Shown: positions 29,266-37,360 of the stretch, in pieces
Layout: every line of letters starts with the position of its first letter
Numbering within the stretch: the stretch's first letter is position 1
Assembly (NCBI RefSeq): GCF_004362525.1
Contig: NZ_SNXS01000016.1
Coordinates: 1-64,000, forward strand
Reading direction: 5' to 3'
Length of the DNA: 64,000 nucleotides
Source: Roseateles toxinivorans
GTDB lineage: Bacteria > Pseudomonadota > Gammaproteobacteria > Burkholderiales > Burkholderiaceae_C
Notes under the pieces: model-generated
Seen by the model: only the letters and a program-made list of their open reading frames with translations
Databases searched by the model: none
What the model was told of the DNA's origin: nothing
Translations under genes and position numbers: made by a program

Positions 29266-30446
29266 CGGGGGTTGGCACGTCGGGCATCGACCCGGGACGC
29301 ATTGGCACGACAGGCGCCGACATCCTGGTCATCGGCGGCGGCATCGCCGGCCTCTCGGCGGCCTGGCGGCTGGCGGGCCATGGTCGAGTGATCTTGCTCG
29401 AACGCGAGAGCGTCACCGGCTACCACTCGTCAGGCCGCTCGGCCACCTACTACCACTTCGGCATCGGCAACCTGCGGGTGCGCATGCTTACACGGGCCAG
29501 CGGCAGCTTCTTCGCCGACCCGCCACCAGGCTTCACCGACGTCCCACTGGCCACGCCGGCACCGGCCCTGATGGTGGTGCGTGAAGGGCAGGACGCACTG
29601 TTCGAACAGAACCTGCTGGAGATGGCCGCCATCACTGGCACGGCGCACGAGATCGGCCATGCTGAGATGCGAGCGCGCGTGCCCGTGCTGCGCCTCGGTG
29701 GCGAGGGTATCACGCGCGGCCTGCTCGACCCGGCCGCAGCGCGCCTGGACGGCCATGCTCTGATGACGGCATACCTGCGTGGGCTGCGCGCTCGGGGTGG
29801 GCAACTCGTCACGGGGGCCGAGGTGCTGGCCATCGAACGGGTAGGCAATGCCTGGCAGGTGGGCACAGCGCAAGGCAAGTACGCAGCGCCGGTGCTGGTG
29901 AACGCGGCCGGTGCCTGGGCCGACGAGATCGCCGTCCGGGCCGGCGTAGCGCCGCTGGGACTGGCCCCGCTCAGGCGCACCATCATCGCCTTCGACCCAC
30001 CCCCAGGCGTGGACGTGCGCGGTTGGCCATTTGTGCGCTCGCTGGCCAACGAGTTCTACTTCCTGCCCGAGACCGGCCACCTGCTAGCCTCGCCGGCCGA
30101 CGAGACGCCCTCGCTTCCCTGCGATGCGCAGCCCGACGAGTACGAGATCGCACTGGCTGCCTGGCGCATCGAAGAAGTGACGACGATGACCGTGCGCCAG
30201 GTGCTGCACAAGTGGGCCGGCCTGCGCACCTTCGCGGCCGACCGTGTGCCGGTGGCCGGCTTCGCAGCGGACGCGCCGGGGTTCTTCTGGCTCGCCGGAC
30301 AAGGCGGCTACGGGCTGCAGACCGCGCCCGCGATGGCGGCGGCTACCGAGGCGCTGGTGGCCGGGGTGCCCTGGCCCGAGAACCTGAGCCTCGATGCCAG
30401 GGCCTTGTCGCCGCAACGGCTGACTGCTACCGAAACAAGGGACTGA
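29262..30446 (+). CDS. FAD-dependent amine/amino-acid oxidoreductase (DAO family)
   Basis: 394-residue DAO-fold flavoprotein. The dinucleotide motif ILVIGGGIAGLSAAWRLAG starts at about residue 21 after a short Gly/Thr-rich leader; YHSSGRSATYYH is close to the family's Arg/His substrate region; WAGLRTFAADRVPVAGFAAD and WLAGQGGYGLQTAPAM bind FAD near the C-terminus. It follows a D-/beta-peptide aminopeptidase by ATGA overlap and precedes a broken Rieske gene, so oxidation of the released D-, N-methyl or secondary amino acid is a reasonable guess. There is no signal peptide. Confidence 0.9.
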   Translation: MTGVGTSGIDPGRIGTTGADILVIGGGIAGLSAAWRLAGHGRVILLERESVTGYHSSGRSATYYHFGIGNLRVRMLTRASGSFFADPPPGFTDVPLATPAPALMVVREGQDALFEQNLLEMAAITGTAHEIGHAEMRARVPVLRLGGEGITRGLLDPAAARLDGHALMTAYLRGLRARGGQLVTGAEVLAIERVGNAWQVGTAQGKYAAPVLVNAAGAWADEIAVRAGVAPLGLAPLRRTIIAFDPPPGVDVRGWPFVRSLANEFYFLPETGHLLASPADETPSLPCDAQPDEYEIALAAWRIEEVTTMTVRQVLHKWAGLRTFAADRVPVAGFAADAPGFFWLAGQGGYGLQTAPAMAAATEALVAGVPWPENLSLDARALSPQRLTATETRD

Positions 30447-31623
30447 AGACCACGGACACCGAACTCGACGCGTGGATCGACGACCACCAGCGCCGCGCCT
30501 TGGCCGAGCGCATCGAAAGTGCCCGCGGCCTGCCCGGCCGCGTCTACAGCGAAGGCTTTTTCGCGCTGGAACAGTCGCAGTTGTTTCCGCGCACTTGGGC
30601 CGCCATCGGCTTCGGCTGCGATGTGCCGAACCCTGGTGATTTCGTCCCCACCGAACTGGCCGGCACGCCGCTGCGCTGCCAATGGTGCGCCAGGCCGACG
30701 GCAGCCTGCGCGTCTTTCACAACGTATGCCGGCACCGCGGCATGGCGCTGGCCACCGAACCGCGCCAGGCGCTGCGCAGCATCACCTGTCCGCGGCACGG
30801 CTGGTCGTATGCGCTGGACGGCGCGCTGCGCCACACCACCCACGTCGTCGGCGAGGGGCAGTACCGCTGTCCCGGGTTCGAGGCCAGCGAACTCGGCCTG
30901 GTCGAAGTGCGCAGTGCGCGCTGGAACGACTTCGTGCTCGTCAACCTCGACGGCCGCGCACCGCCGCTGCGCGAGCACATCGCGCCGCTCTGTGACCTGC
31001 TCGACGGCATCGAGCTCGAGGGCCTGCGACTGATCGCCGCCTGGCAACACCACTACCCCGGCAACTGAAGACTGGCCGTCGAAGGCGGCATCGAGGACTA
31101 CCACCTGCCGCTGGCGCACCCGTAGCTATTCGACGGCATCGGCAAGCGCCCGGCGCGCACGGTCGCCGGAAGCTGCTACGCCGGCACCGTCGGTCAGCCC
31201 GAATGGAGCTCGCCGCCCCCGCCGCCGGCCGGCCTGTCAGCGACGCCGGGCCTGACGATGACCGAGGCGCACCGGGGCTGCTCGTACGTGCTGAACACGT
31301 TTCCGACCGGCATCGTGCTGCTCAATGCATCTGGCCTGCTGCTGGCGCTGTTCACGCCGGACGGTCCGCTGCGCACGCGCCTGGAGTTCCGCTTGTACGC
31401 CTCGCCGCAGGCCTTCGGCACACCAGCGCAAGATGCCTGGCGCGCAGCCCGTGCTGAGCGACTGCAGACGGTCGTGCGGCAGGACGACCGTTTCGTCCAG
31501 CACGTGCAGCGCGTCGCAGCCAGCCGCGACGCCGCGGGCATCGACACGCGCTTCTCGCCGTACTGGGAAGGCGGCGTGCTGCACTTCCAGCGCCTGCTGC
31601 TGCAGGCGATCTCGGCGCAGTAG
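30446..31623 (+). pseudogene. Rieske-type ring-hydroxylating oxygenase alpha subunit, broken
   Basis: N-terminal part (RALAERIESARGLPGRVYSE, FFALEQSQLFPRTWAAIGFG) reads in one frame up to about 30670; the frame then shifts by one base and the Rieske domain follows: CRHRG (CxH) and CPRHGW (CxxH) for the [2Fe-2S] cluster. In the catalytic domain TGA at 31066-31068 replaces the Trp of N-W-K-L (PGN*RLAVEGG) and TAG at 31123-31125 replaces Gln (LAHP*LFDGIG); EDYHLPLAHP is the mononuclear-iron region. The C-terminus (to TAG at 31621) is intact. One frameshift and two nonsense codons make it non-functional. Confidence 0.88.
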
Positions 31624-31644
31624 TTGGCAGCGGCGGCAGGCCCG

Positions 31645-32490
31645 TCAGGGCTTGCCTTCGCCATAGCGCGGCACCCCGTGGCTCTGGTAGAACGACGCGA
31701 AGGCGATCACGCGCATCACCTCGGGCATGTCGCGCAGCCGCCAGCGCACCGTGAACGGCGCAACGCGCTCGCACCAGGGCAGCCATTGCCACATCTCGGG
31801 CTGGCTGCGCTCGGCGAAATCGATCTCCAGTTCGAAGGCCTCAGGAAGGGGCAGAGGCTTGAACGACGGCAGCCGCGCCAGCGCGCGGCTCACGCCTTCG
31901 CGGATCAGCCGCTGCGCGACGGCGGGCTTGAGGCTGTCGATCGAGGTCAGCCCGCAGACCTTCTTGGTGACCACGGTCTCGATCTCGGGCAGCAGTTCGC
32001 GGCAGTGCGCGATGTAGGCGTCGTCGCCCGAAGAGAACACAACCGGCACGCCAAAGTGCGCGGCGAGCAGCGCGTTCATCGAGGTCTCGGACTGCGATAC
32101 GCCATTAAGCCGCACGTCGCGGAAGGCCAGCACGAAGGTGTGCGACAGGATGCCAGCCCAGCTCGGCGCGTTGGCGTGGTGGCCAACGAAGACGACGGCG
32201 TCGAAGTGGCCGTCGTCTATGCCCTGCATCTGCACCAGCGGCCGCGGCCACGAGCGCACCAAGCGCGCCGCGTCGGGCAGTTCGTCGAACAGGATGTTGT
32301 GCGCGCTGCCATGGCCGTCGGTGACCAGCACCTCGGTGGCGCCGGCCTCGATCGCGGCGTCGCAGGCGGCTGCCACCTCCTGCGTCATCCAGCGCCGGCC
32401 GGCCTCGAAGTCGAAGCGGCCCGGACCGGTGGACGGGTAATGCGCGATGCCGGCCACACCCTCGATGTCGGCGGACAGGAAGACTCTCAT
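31645..32490 (-). CDS. M55 family D-aminopeptidase (DppA-like), copy 1
   Basis: 281-residue zinc peptidase of family M55; DppA of Bacillus subtilis, a decameric D-aminopeptidase, is the characterised member at about 274 residues. Metal ligands lie in MRVFLSADIEGVAGI (Asp/Glu), VTDGHGSAHN and VFVGHHANA, with SSGDDAYIAHC after. Role: release of N-terminal D-amino acids from peptides. It overlaps the upstream acyl-CoA dehydrogenase by ATGA and ends a beta-oxidation operon. A second M55 gene is at 47798. Confidence 0.92.
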   Translation of the reverse strand: MRVFLSADIEGVAGIAHYPSTGPGRFDFEAGRRWMTQEVAAACDAAIEAGATEVLVTDGHGSAHNILFDELPDAARLVRSWPRPLVQMQGIDDGHFDAVVFVGHHANAPSWAGILSHTFVLAFRDVRLNGVSQSETSMNALLAAHFGVPVVFSSGDDAYIAHCRELLPEIETVVTKKVCGLTSIDSLKPAVAQRLIREGVSRALARLPSFKPLPLPEAFELEIDFAERSQPEMWQWLPWCERVAPFTVRWRLRDMPEVMRVIAFASFYQSHGVPRYGEGKP

Positions 32491-33704
32491 CGTGGCACCT
32501 CGTTGAACGGAATGCCCTTGTCCTGCCGGGCCTCCTCAGGCAGGCCGAGCACACGCTCGGCAATGATGTTGCGCAGGATCTCGTCGGTGCCGCCGGCGAT
32601 GCGCATCGCGGCCGACCAGGCCCAGGCGCGCTCGACCGCCTGGCCGCTGGAAGTGGGGTCGTCGCAGCCCAGCTGACCGGCCTCGCCCTGCAGCTCAATC
32701 GCGAAGTTGGCCATGCGCTGGGCGAGCGTTGCCTTCACCAGTTTGGCGATCGACTGCTCGGGCCCCGGCACGCCGCCGCGTGACATCGCAGTCAGCGTGC
32801 GGCACTGGTGCAGGCGCAGGCCTTCCTCGGCCACCCAGGCCTGGGCCAGTTGCTCGATGGCCAGCGGGTTCTGCAGTTGACCGGCGTCCTGCACCACGCT
32901 CCACAGCGCGTCGAAGTTCAGCAGGCCGATCTCGGCTCCGACCGACAGGCGCTCGTGCATCAGCGTCGTCAGCGCCACCTTCCAGCCGGCGCCCACGGCG
33001 CCCAGGCGCTGGTGGTCGGGAACGCGCAGGTCGGTGAAGAACACCTCGTTGAACTCGCTCTCGCCAGCCATCTGGCGGATCGGGCGCACCTCGATGCCGG
33101 CGCTCTTCATGTCGACGAAGAACATCGTCAGTCCGGCGTGCTTGGGCAGCGTGGGGTCGGTTCGGGCGAGCAGCAGGCCGTAGTCTGAGAACTGCGCGCC
33201 GGTGGTCCAGACCTTCTGGCCGTTGACGATCCATTCATCGCCGTCGCCGTCACGCCGTGCACGCGTCAGCACGCCGGCGACATCGGAGCCCGCAGCCGGT
33301 TCACTGAACATCTGACACCAAATCTCCTGGCCGTACAGTCCGGGTCGGATGCGGCTTGCCTTGTGGGCCTCGCTGCCATAGGCCATCAAGGTCGGCAGGC
33401 ACATGCCCAGGCCGATCTCGAAGATGCCGAAGGTGCTGCGAAACCGGCTCTCCTCCTGGCGAACGATGAGCTGCTGCAATACCGTCGCACCCAGGCCGCC
33501 GAACTCGCGCGGCCAGGTCACCGCGGCGTAGCCTGCCGCTGCCTTCTTCGCCTGCCAGGCGCGTGCGGCGGCCAGACGCTCGGCCGGGGGCAGGCCGTCG
33601 CCGACGAAGTCGCGCGTATGCCGCTTGGGCTCGGCGTTCGCTTCCAGCCAGGTGCGCACCTCGGAGCGGAAGGCGGCCTCGGCGGGCGTGTCGTCAAAGT
33701 TCAT
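32487..33704 (-). CDS. Acyl-CoA dehydrogenase, larger partner
   Basis: 405-residue acyl-CoA dehydrogenase. FAD/substrate segments QMFSEPAAGSDVAGVLTRAR, WIVNGQKVWTTGAQFSDYG, and a C-terminal RIAGGTDEILRNIIAERVL. It pairs with the next gene upstream (11-nt overlap), a shorter and more divergent acyl-CoA dehydrogenase, as in heteromeric ACADs known from steroid and branched-acyl degradation. Strong ribosome site AGGAGG precedes the ATG; an open frame extends further upstream but lies in the partner gene. Confidence 0.92.
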   Translation of the reverse strand: MNFDDTPAEAAFRSEVRTWLEANAEPKRHTRDFVGDGLPPAERLAAARAWQAKKAAAGYAAVTWPREFGGLGATVLQQLIVRQEESRFRSTFGIFEIGLGMCLPTLMAYGSEAHKASRIRPGLYGQEIWCQMFSEPAAGSDVAGVLTRARRDGDGDEWIVNGQKVWTTGAQFSDYGLLLARTDPTLPKHAGLTMFFVDMKSAGIEVRPIRQMAGESEFNEVFFTDLRVPDHQRLGAVGAGWKVALTTLMHERLSVGAEIGLLNFDALWSVVQDAGQLQNPLAIEQLAQAWVAEEGLRLHQCRTLTAMSRGGVPGPEQSIAKLVKATLAQRMANFAIELQGEAGQLGCDDPTSSGQAVERAWAWSAAMRIAGGTDEILRNIIAERVLGLPEEARQDKGIPFNEVPR

Positions 33705-34773
33705 CGCTACCTCCTCGTGTCGAGACCAGTCGGCTGACGAGGTGCCGCTGCCACACCGCGGGCGCACCCAGGACCAGCGAGCTGGACCGCGCGCGCTTGT
33801 ACAGCGGGTGGCAATCGGCCTCCCAGGTGAAGCCGATGCCGCCGTGCACCTGCAGGTTTTCCTGGGCCGCGAAGCTGTAGGCCGCACTTGCGGCCAGGCG
33901 CGCGCTGGCGGCCGCCAGCGGCAGCGCGGGCGGGCTCCAGGCCAGGGCCCAGGCCGCATGCCAGGCGTGGCCGCGCGCGATCTCGTTCTTCACCCAGATG
34001 TCGGCCAGCTTGTGCTTGATGGCCTGGTACGACGCGACGACGCGGCCGAAGGTGCGGCGTTCCAGTGCGTAGGCGCGCGCCATCTCCAGCGCACGATCGG
34101 CGCCACCGAGTTGCTCCATCGACAGCAGCGCCGCGGCGCGGTCGTGCAGCGTGTCCTCCAGCGCCGCCTCGCCCAGCACCAGGGCCGGCACGCCGTCGAG
34201 GTCGATCTGCGCCAGAGGACTGCCAGGGTCCAGCACGCGCAGTGGCCGGCGCACGACGCCGACGTGATCAAGGTCCACGCACCACAGCACGCCGTCACAG
34301 GCGACGATCACGAAAGCCGCCGTCGCGCCCGCTGGCACCAGTGGCAACGCGCCGGACAGCCGTCCGTCGCGGCAGTGCAGGGCCGCAGGCGCGAGCGCGA
34401 CGCTGCCGACAAGGTCGCCACCGGCCAGGCCCGGCAGCCAGCGCTCGCGCAGCGCGTCGTCGTCGGCCATCAGCAGGGCCTCGGTGGCCAGGTAGACGCT
34501 GGCCAGCATCGGCACCGGCGCGCAGGCCCAGCCGATCTCTGCGGCGCAAGCCGCCAGGGCCAGCGCGCTGCCGCCGCTGCCGCCGCTACCGCCCCAGCGC
34601 TCGGGCACCGCACTGCCGAGCACGCCCAGATCGGCCAGCGCGCGCCAGGTGGCCGCGCTCGGGGCGGCCTCGTCAAGGCAGCGGCGCACCTCGTCCATCG
34701 GACAGGTCTGCGCCAGCACGCGGCGCACCTCAGCGGCGATGGCCTGGCAGTCGTCGGGGATGTCGAAGTTCAA
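33694..34773 (-). CDS. Acyl-CoA dehydrogenase, smaller divergent partner
   Basis: 359-residue acyl-CoA dehydrogenase-fold protein. N-terminal helix bundle, GVLGSAVPERWGGSGGSGGS, a poorly conserved middle domain, and a good C-terminal domain (YALERRTFGRVVASYQAIKH, QVHGGIGFTWEADCHPLYKR). The start is TTG, overlapping the stop of the enoyl-CoA hydratase (TTGA). Small/large adjacent pairs with one weak flavin site form alpha2beta2 enzymes in side-chain oxidation; this role is inferred. Confidence 0.88.
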   Translation of the reverse strand: MNFDIPDDCQAIAAEVRRVLAQTCPMDEVRRCLDEAAPSAATWRALADLGVLGSAVPERWGGSGGSGGSALALAACAAEIGWACAPVPMLASVYLATEALLMADDDALRERWLPGLAGGDLVGSVALAPAALHCRDGRLSGALPLVPAGATAAFVIVACDGVLWCVDLDHVGVVRRPLRVLDPGSPLAQIDLDGVPALVLGEAALEDTLHDRAAALLSMEQLGGADRALEMARAYALERRTFGRVVASYQAIKHKLADIWVKNEIARGHAWHAAWALAWSPPALPLAAASARLAASAAYSFAAQENLQVHGGIGFTWEADCHPLYKRARSSSLVLGAPAVWQRHLVSRLVSTRGGSDEL

Positions 34774-35834
34774 GGCGGCGCTCCTAGCAAGGTTTCGATG
34801 AGGCTGGGCGCGTGGCGCGGGGCACCAGTGACCTCAACCAGCAAGGCATCCAGCGTGGCCACGTCGGGCACCGCGCCTTCATGCAGCAAGCGGCGCGAGA
34901 CCCGCAGCAGATCGTCCGGCGCGGGGCCTGCCAGGCGGAGCCGCTGCTCGATCGCCCCGCGGTCGAAGCCGCCCCGCCGCAGCCTGCGCTCGGCGAAGAA
35001 CAGCTGCCGCAGACGACGCGACTGAGGCGACTGCAGCAAGTACAGGAAGGCCTCGTGCTCGCAGAGTAGGGCTTGGGCCAATGGCATCTGCAGGCCGGCC
35101 TCCATCACCTGCAGACAGATGTGCGGCGCCTCGAAGTCCGGTGCGCGGGACGCCATCGTCTGGCGCCGTTTGGTGAACGCGGTCGTGGTGGCCGGCACGT
35201 CGGCCAGATGTGCGGTGGCGTCGCGCACCCGGCGCTTGGGCAGATGGCGCCTGGCCCATGCTGCGGCGGTGGCAAGCAGCTCCGGCGCCGGCACGATCTC
35301 GTCCACCAGTCCGGCCTGCCGCGCGCGCTGCGCATCCCACTGGTCGCCATCGATGATCAACTGCAGCGCCGCCTCGACCCCCAGCAGGCGTGGCAGGTAC
35401 TGGGTGCCGCCGAAGGCCGGCAATAGGCCCAGCCCGACCTCGGGCATCGCAAAGCGTGTCCCGGCCGCCGCGATGCGGTAGTCGCAGGCATACGCCACCA
35501 CGACCCCGCCGCCGAACACCGTGCCGTGCACGGCCGCAATGACCGGCTTGCGCGCGTCCTCACATGCGGTGACGAATTCCAGCAGACCCGGTGCGCGCAG
35601 CCCGAGCTCGAGTTCGGCCAGATCGGCGCCGGCGAAGAAGCTGCGGCCTTCGCAGTGCACGACAATGGCCTCGACAGCCGGGTCTGCGTCACCCGCGGTC
35701 ACGCCCTCGGCCAAGCCCCGGCGCACCGGCTGCGACAGCGCATTCACGGGGCCGTTGCATCCGGTCAGCCACAAAACCGGGCCGCGCCGCTCGCGATGCA
35801 GCGGTTCGTGTCGGCCAGGGAGATCTTCGTTCAT
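34770..35834 (-). CDS. Enoyl-CoA hydratase with C-terminal extension
   Basis: Crotonase-fold protein of 354 residues, about 90 longer than simple hydratases. Oxyanion segments FFAGADLAELELG and AAVHGTVFGGGVVVAYACD are followed by catalytic-region PEVGLGLLPAFGGTQYLPRL. After about residue 240 the extension contains FFAERRLRRGGF, resembling the linker following the hydratase domain in FadB/FadJ, but no dehydrogenase follows. ATG at 35834 with AAAGGG upstream; it is the first gene of the leftward operon, divergent from the TetR gene and next to its operator. Confidence 0.88.
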   Translation of the reverse strand: MNEDLPGRHEPLHRERRGPVLWLTGCNGPVNALSQPVRRGLAEGVTAGDADPAVEAIVVHCEGRSFFAGADLAELELGLRAPGLLEFVTACEDARKPVIAAVHGTVFGGGVVVAYACDYRIAAAGTRFAMPEVGLGLLPAFGGTQYLPRLLGVEAALQLIIDGDQWDAQRARQAGLVDEIVPAPELLATAAAWARRHLPKRRVRDATAHLADVPATTTAFTKRRQTMASRAPDFEAPHICLQVMEAGLQMPLAQALLCEHEAFLYLLQSPQSRRLRQLFFAERRLRRGGFDRGAIEQRLRLAGPAPDDLLRVSRRLLHEGAVPDVATLDALLVEVTGAPRHAPSLIETLLGAPP

Positions 35835-35886
35835 TGCCCTTTCAACGGACGGCGAAGGGAAACCCGCCAAGGGGCAGCGTATCCCC

Positions 35887-35902
35887 TTGAACGATCGTTT
35901 AA
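35887..35902. promoter_or_regulatory. Near-perfect palindrome, putative TetR operator (copy 2)
   Basis: TTGAACGATCGTTTAA, symmetric at 14 of 16 positions, with a perfect AACGATCGTT core, in the gap between the enoyl-CoA hydratase operon (left) and the TetR gene (right). It overlaps the likely promoters of both. The related palindrome at 11897-11916 shares TTGAACGAYCGTT, so the adjacent regulator may control both loci and itself. Confidence 0.65.
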
Positions 35903-35943
35903 ATCATCGTCGATAATCACGGCACCGAATAAGGAGTCCGCAC

Positions 35944-36540
35944 ATGGTGGGGATGCGTGCGAAAGACCATGAAGACAAGCGCCGGCTGATCCTGGACCGC
36001 TCGGCCGAGCTGTTCGCCAGGCAGGGATTCCATCGCACGTCGATCTCGGAGATCGCCTTGGCATGCAACGCCTCGTCCAAGGCCTGGATCTACCACTACT
36101 TCCCGAACAAGGAAGCGGTGCTGTTCACGCTGTTACGCGACTTTCTGGAGCTGGCCGGCACTCGCGTGCGCGAGGCCATTGCGCTACGCGACGGTGCGCG
36201 CGACCGCCTGCACGCCTTCGTGCTGGAGTGCCTAAGAATCTATGCCGAGTACCGCATCAACTACGCGGTGCTGTTCTCGGACATCAACCTGCTGCCGCCC
36301 GATCAGCGCGCCGAGATTCGCGTGCTGGAACGCGCCTACGCGCATGTGCTGCGGGATTTGGTGCTGGCGGTGAACCCGGGCATCGACCGCGGCCGCCATC
36401 AGACGATGGCTCTGACGATGATTGCCTTCGGCGCCGTCAACTGGACCTACACTTGGTTCGACGCTGACGGGCCGCTGTCGCTGGACAATGTCGCCGAGCT
36501 GACGACCAAGCTGCTGCTGAACGGGTTGGAATCAATCTAG
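35944..36540 (+). CDS. TetR/AcrR family transcriptional regulator
   Basis: 198-residue TetR-family repressor. N-terminal HTH: RRLILDRSAELFARQGFHRT and SISEIALACNASSKAWIYHY, followed by FPNKEAVLFTLLRDF. The C-terminal ligand domain is of the acyl-CoA/phenylacetyl-CoA-responsive kind (inferred from context and similarity to PaaR/FadR-like TetRs). AAGGAG 8 nt before the ATG. The palindromes at 35887 and 11897 are its candidate targets, with an acyl-CoA of the pathway as inducer; neither is shown. Confidence 0.9.
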   Translation: MVGMRAKDHEDKRRLILDRSAELFARQGFHRTSISEIALACNASSKAWIYHYFPNKEAVLFTLLRDFLELAGTRVREAIALRDGARDRLHAFVLECLRIYAEYRINYAVLFSDINLLPPDQRAEIRVLERAYAHVLRDLVLAVNPGIDRGRHQTMALTMIAFGAVNWTYTWFDADGPLSLDNVAELTTKLLLNGLESI

Positions 36541-36589
36541 TCTACTGTGGGGCAATAAGATCATGGCTCTGTACGCGCCTCTTTGCTTC

Positions 36590-36830
36590 CCATGAGGAAC
36601 GATGGGTGCGAGAGAACGTTCGCGGCGAGGGCTGTTCCGATGCACGTCAGCGCCCGGCATCTATGGCGGCACGGGTCGCTCGCCTGTGATGCCACGGCCC
36701 ACGGCCAAGCGTCAACCGATGAGCGTCAAGGCACTGGCCGTGTCGCTGCCGGCGCAGGCATTCCAGACCATCAATTGGCGCGAAGGCACCCAACATGGAT
36801 GGGCATAACTGAACCGCCTCAAAGGCACGT
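36590..36830 (+). pseudogene. IS701-like (IS4 group) transposase fragment
   Basis: A decayed plus-strand fragment with VKALAVSLPAQAFQTINWRE followed by GTQHGWA and a stop; this resembles the middle of IS701-type DDE transposases (SVKALA-SLP-AF-TI-WREGT). No ends or flanking duplication are visible. Confidence 0.6.
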
Positions 36831-37298
36831 CATGGGCTCGACGTTTTCCGTGTCCTTGCAACTGCACTGACACTGCGGAGCCAACTCGCCAGCCAGCACT
36901 TTTGCGCTCCCCTGACGTTCAGCAGCCCAAGCAAAAGGGACAGCATCACCCACGACTCCCCCATCGCTACCCCCATCGGTCGGATAAATGTTCGGCAGCC
37001 GCTCGACGAAGCTACCAATGACGCGCGACATGTCCAAGATGCGGGAAAGGTCTGTGCCCGAATCCCCGCGTGCCTGAGACCGCTGCGCGATTGCATCGCG
37101 CAAGCGAGCAAAGCGGCGCAAGCGTTCCCCTGGCTCCTCTCCATTGTTCTGTCCTGTGGGTGCTTTCAAAGCGTTCCTATGTTCGCAAAGCCACCCATTT
37201 CAGCGGAACGCGGACAGCGTTTCAATCTGATCCCGGACACCCCGGGCGCGCGCAAGTGAGCTGAGCCGTGGGCGTGCTGATCGATTTATCGGTCCCTC
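36831..37298 (-). other. Region without a recognised gene; weak minus-strand open frame
   Basis: An open frame on the minus strand (36819-37169, TTG start, 116 residues) contains RLRRFARLRDAIAQRSQA and SRVIGSFVERLPNIYP but has no recognised family. It overlaps the mobile-element debris and is probably not a complete gene. From about 37210 the sequence resembles an IS21-type left end. Confidence 0.3.
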
Positions 37299-37360
37299 AT
37301 GCCCACCCCCAGGATTCACATGCGCCAACTACGACAAACCCTTCGACTGCACCTGGAATG
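37299..37360 (+). pseudogene. istA: IS21 family istA, 5' end only
   Basis: The first ~20 codons (MPTPRIHMRQLRQTLRLHLE) match the N-terminus of IS21-type IstA transposases. The frame is cut at 37360/37361 by the 3' end of a group II intron on the opposite strand. The rest of istA and istB is not present in the window. Confidence 0.6.

Noticed and set aside
25558-31125. Alternative genetic code or suppressor reading of stop codons as Trp
   Set aside because: Many intact genes end at TGA and TAG, and other stops lie at Gln positions, so recoding does not explain the pattern; mutation or error is simpler.
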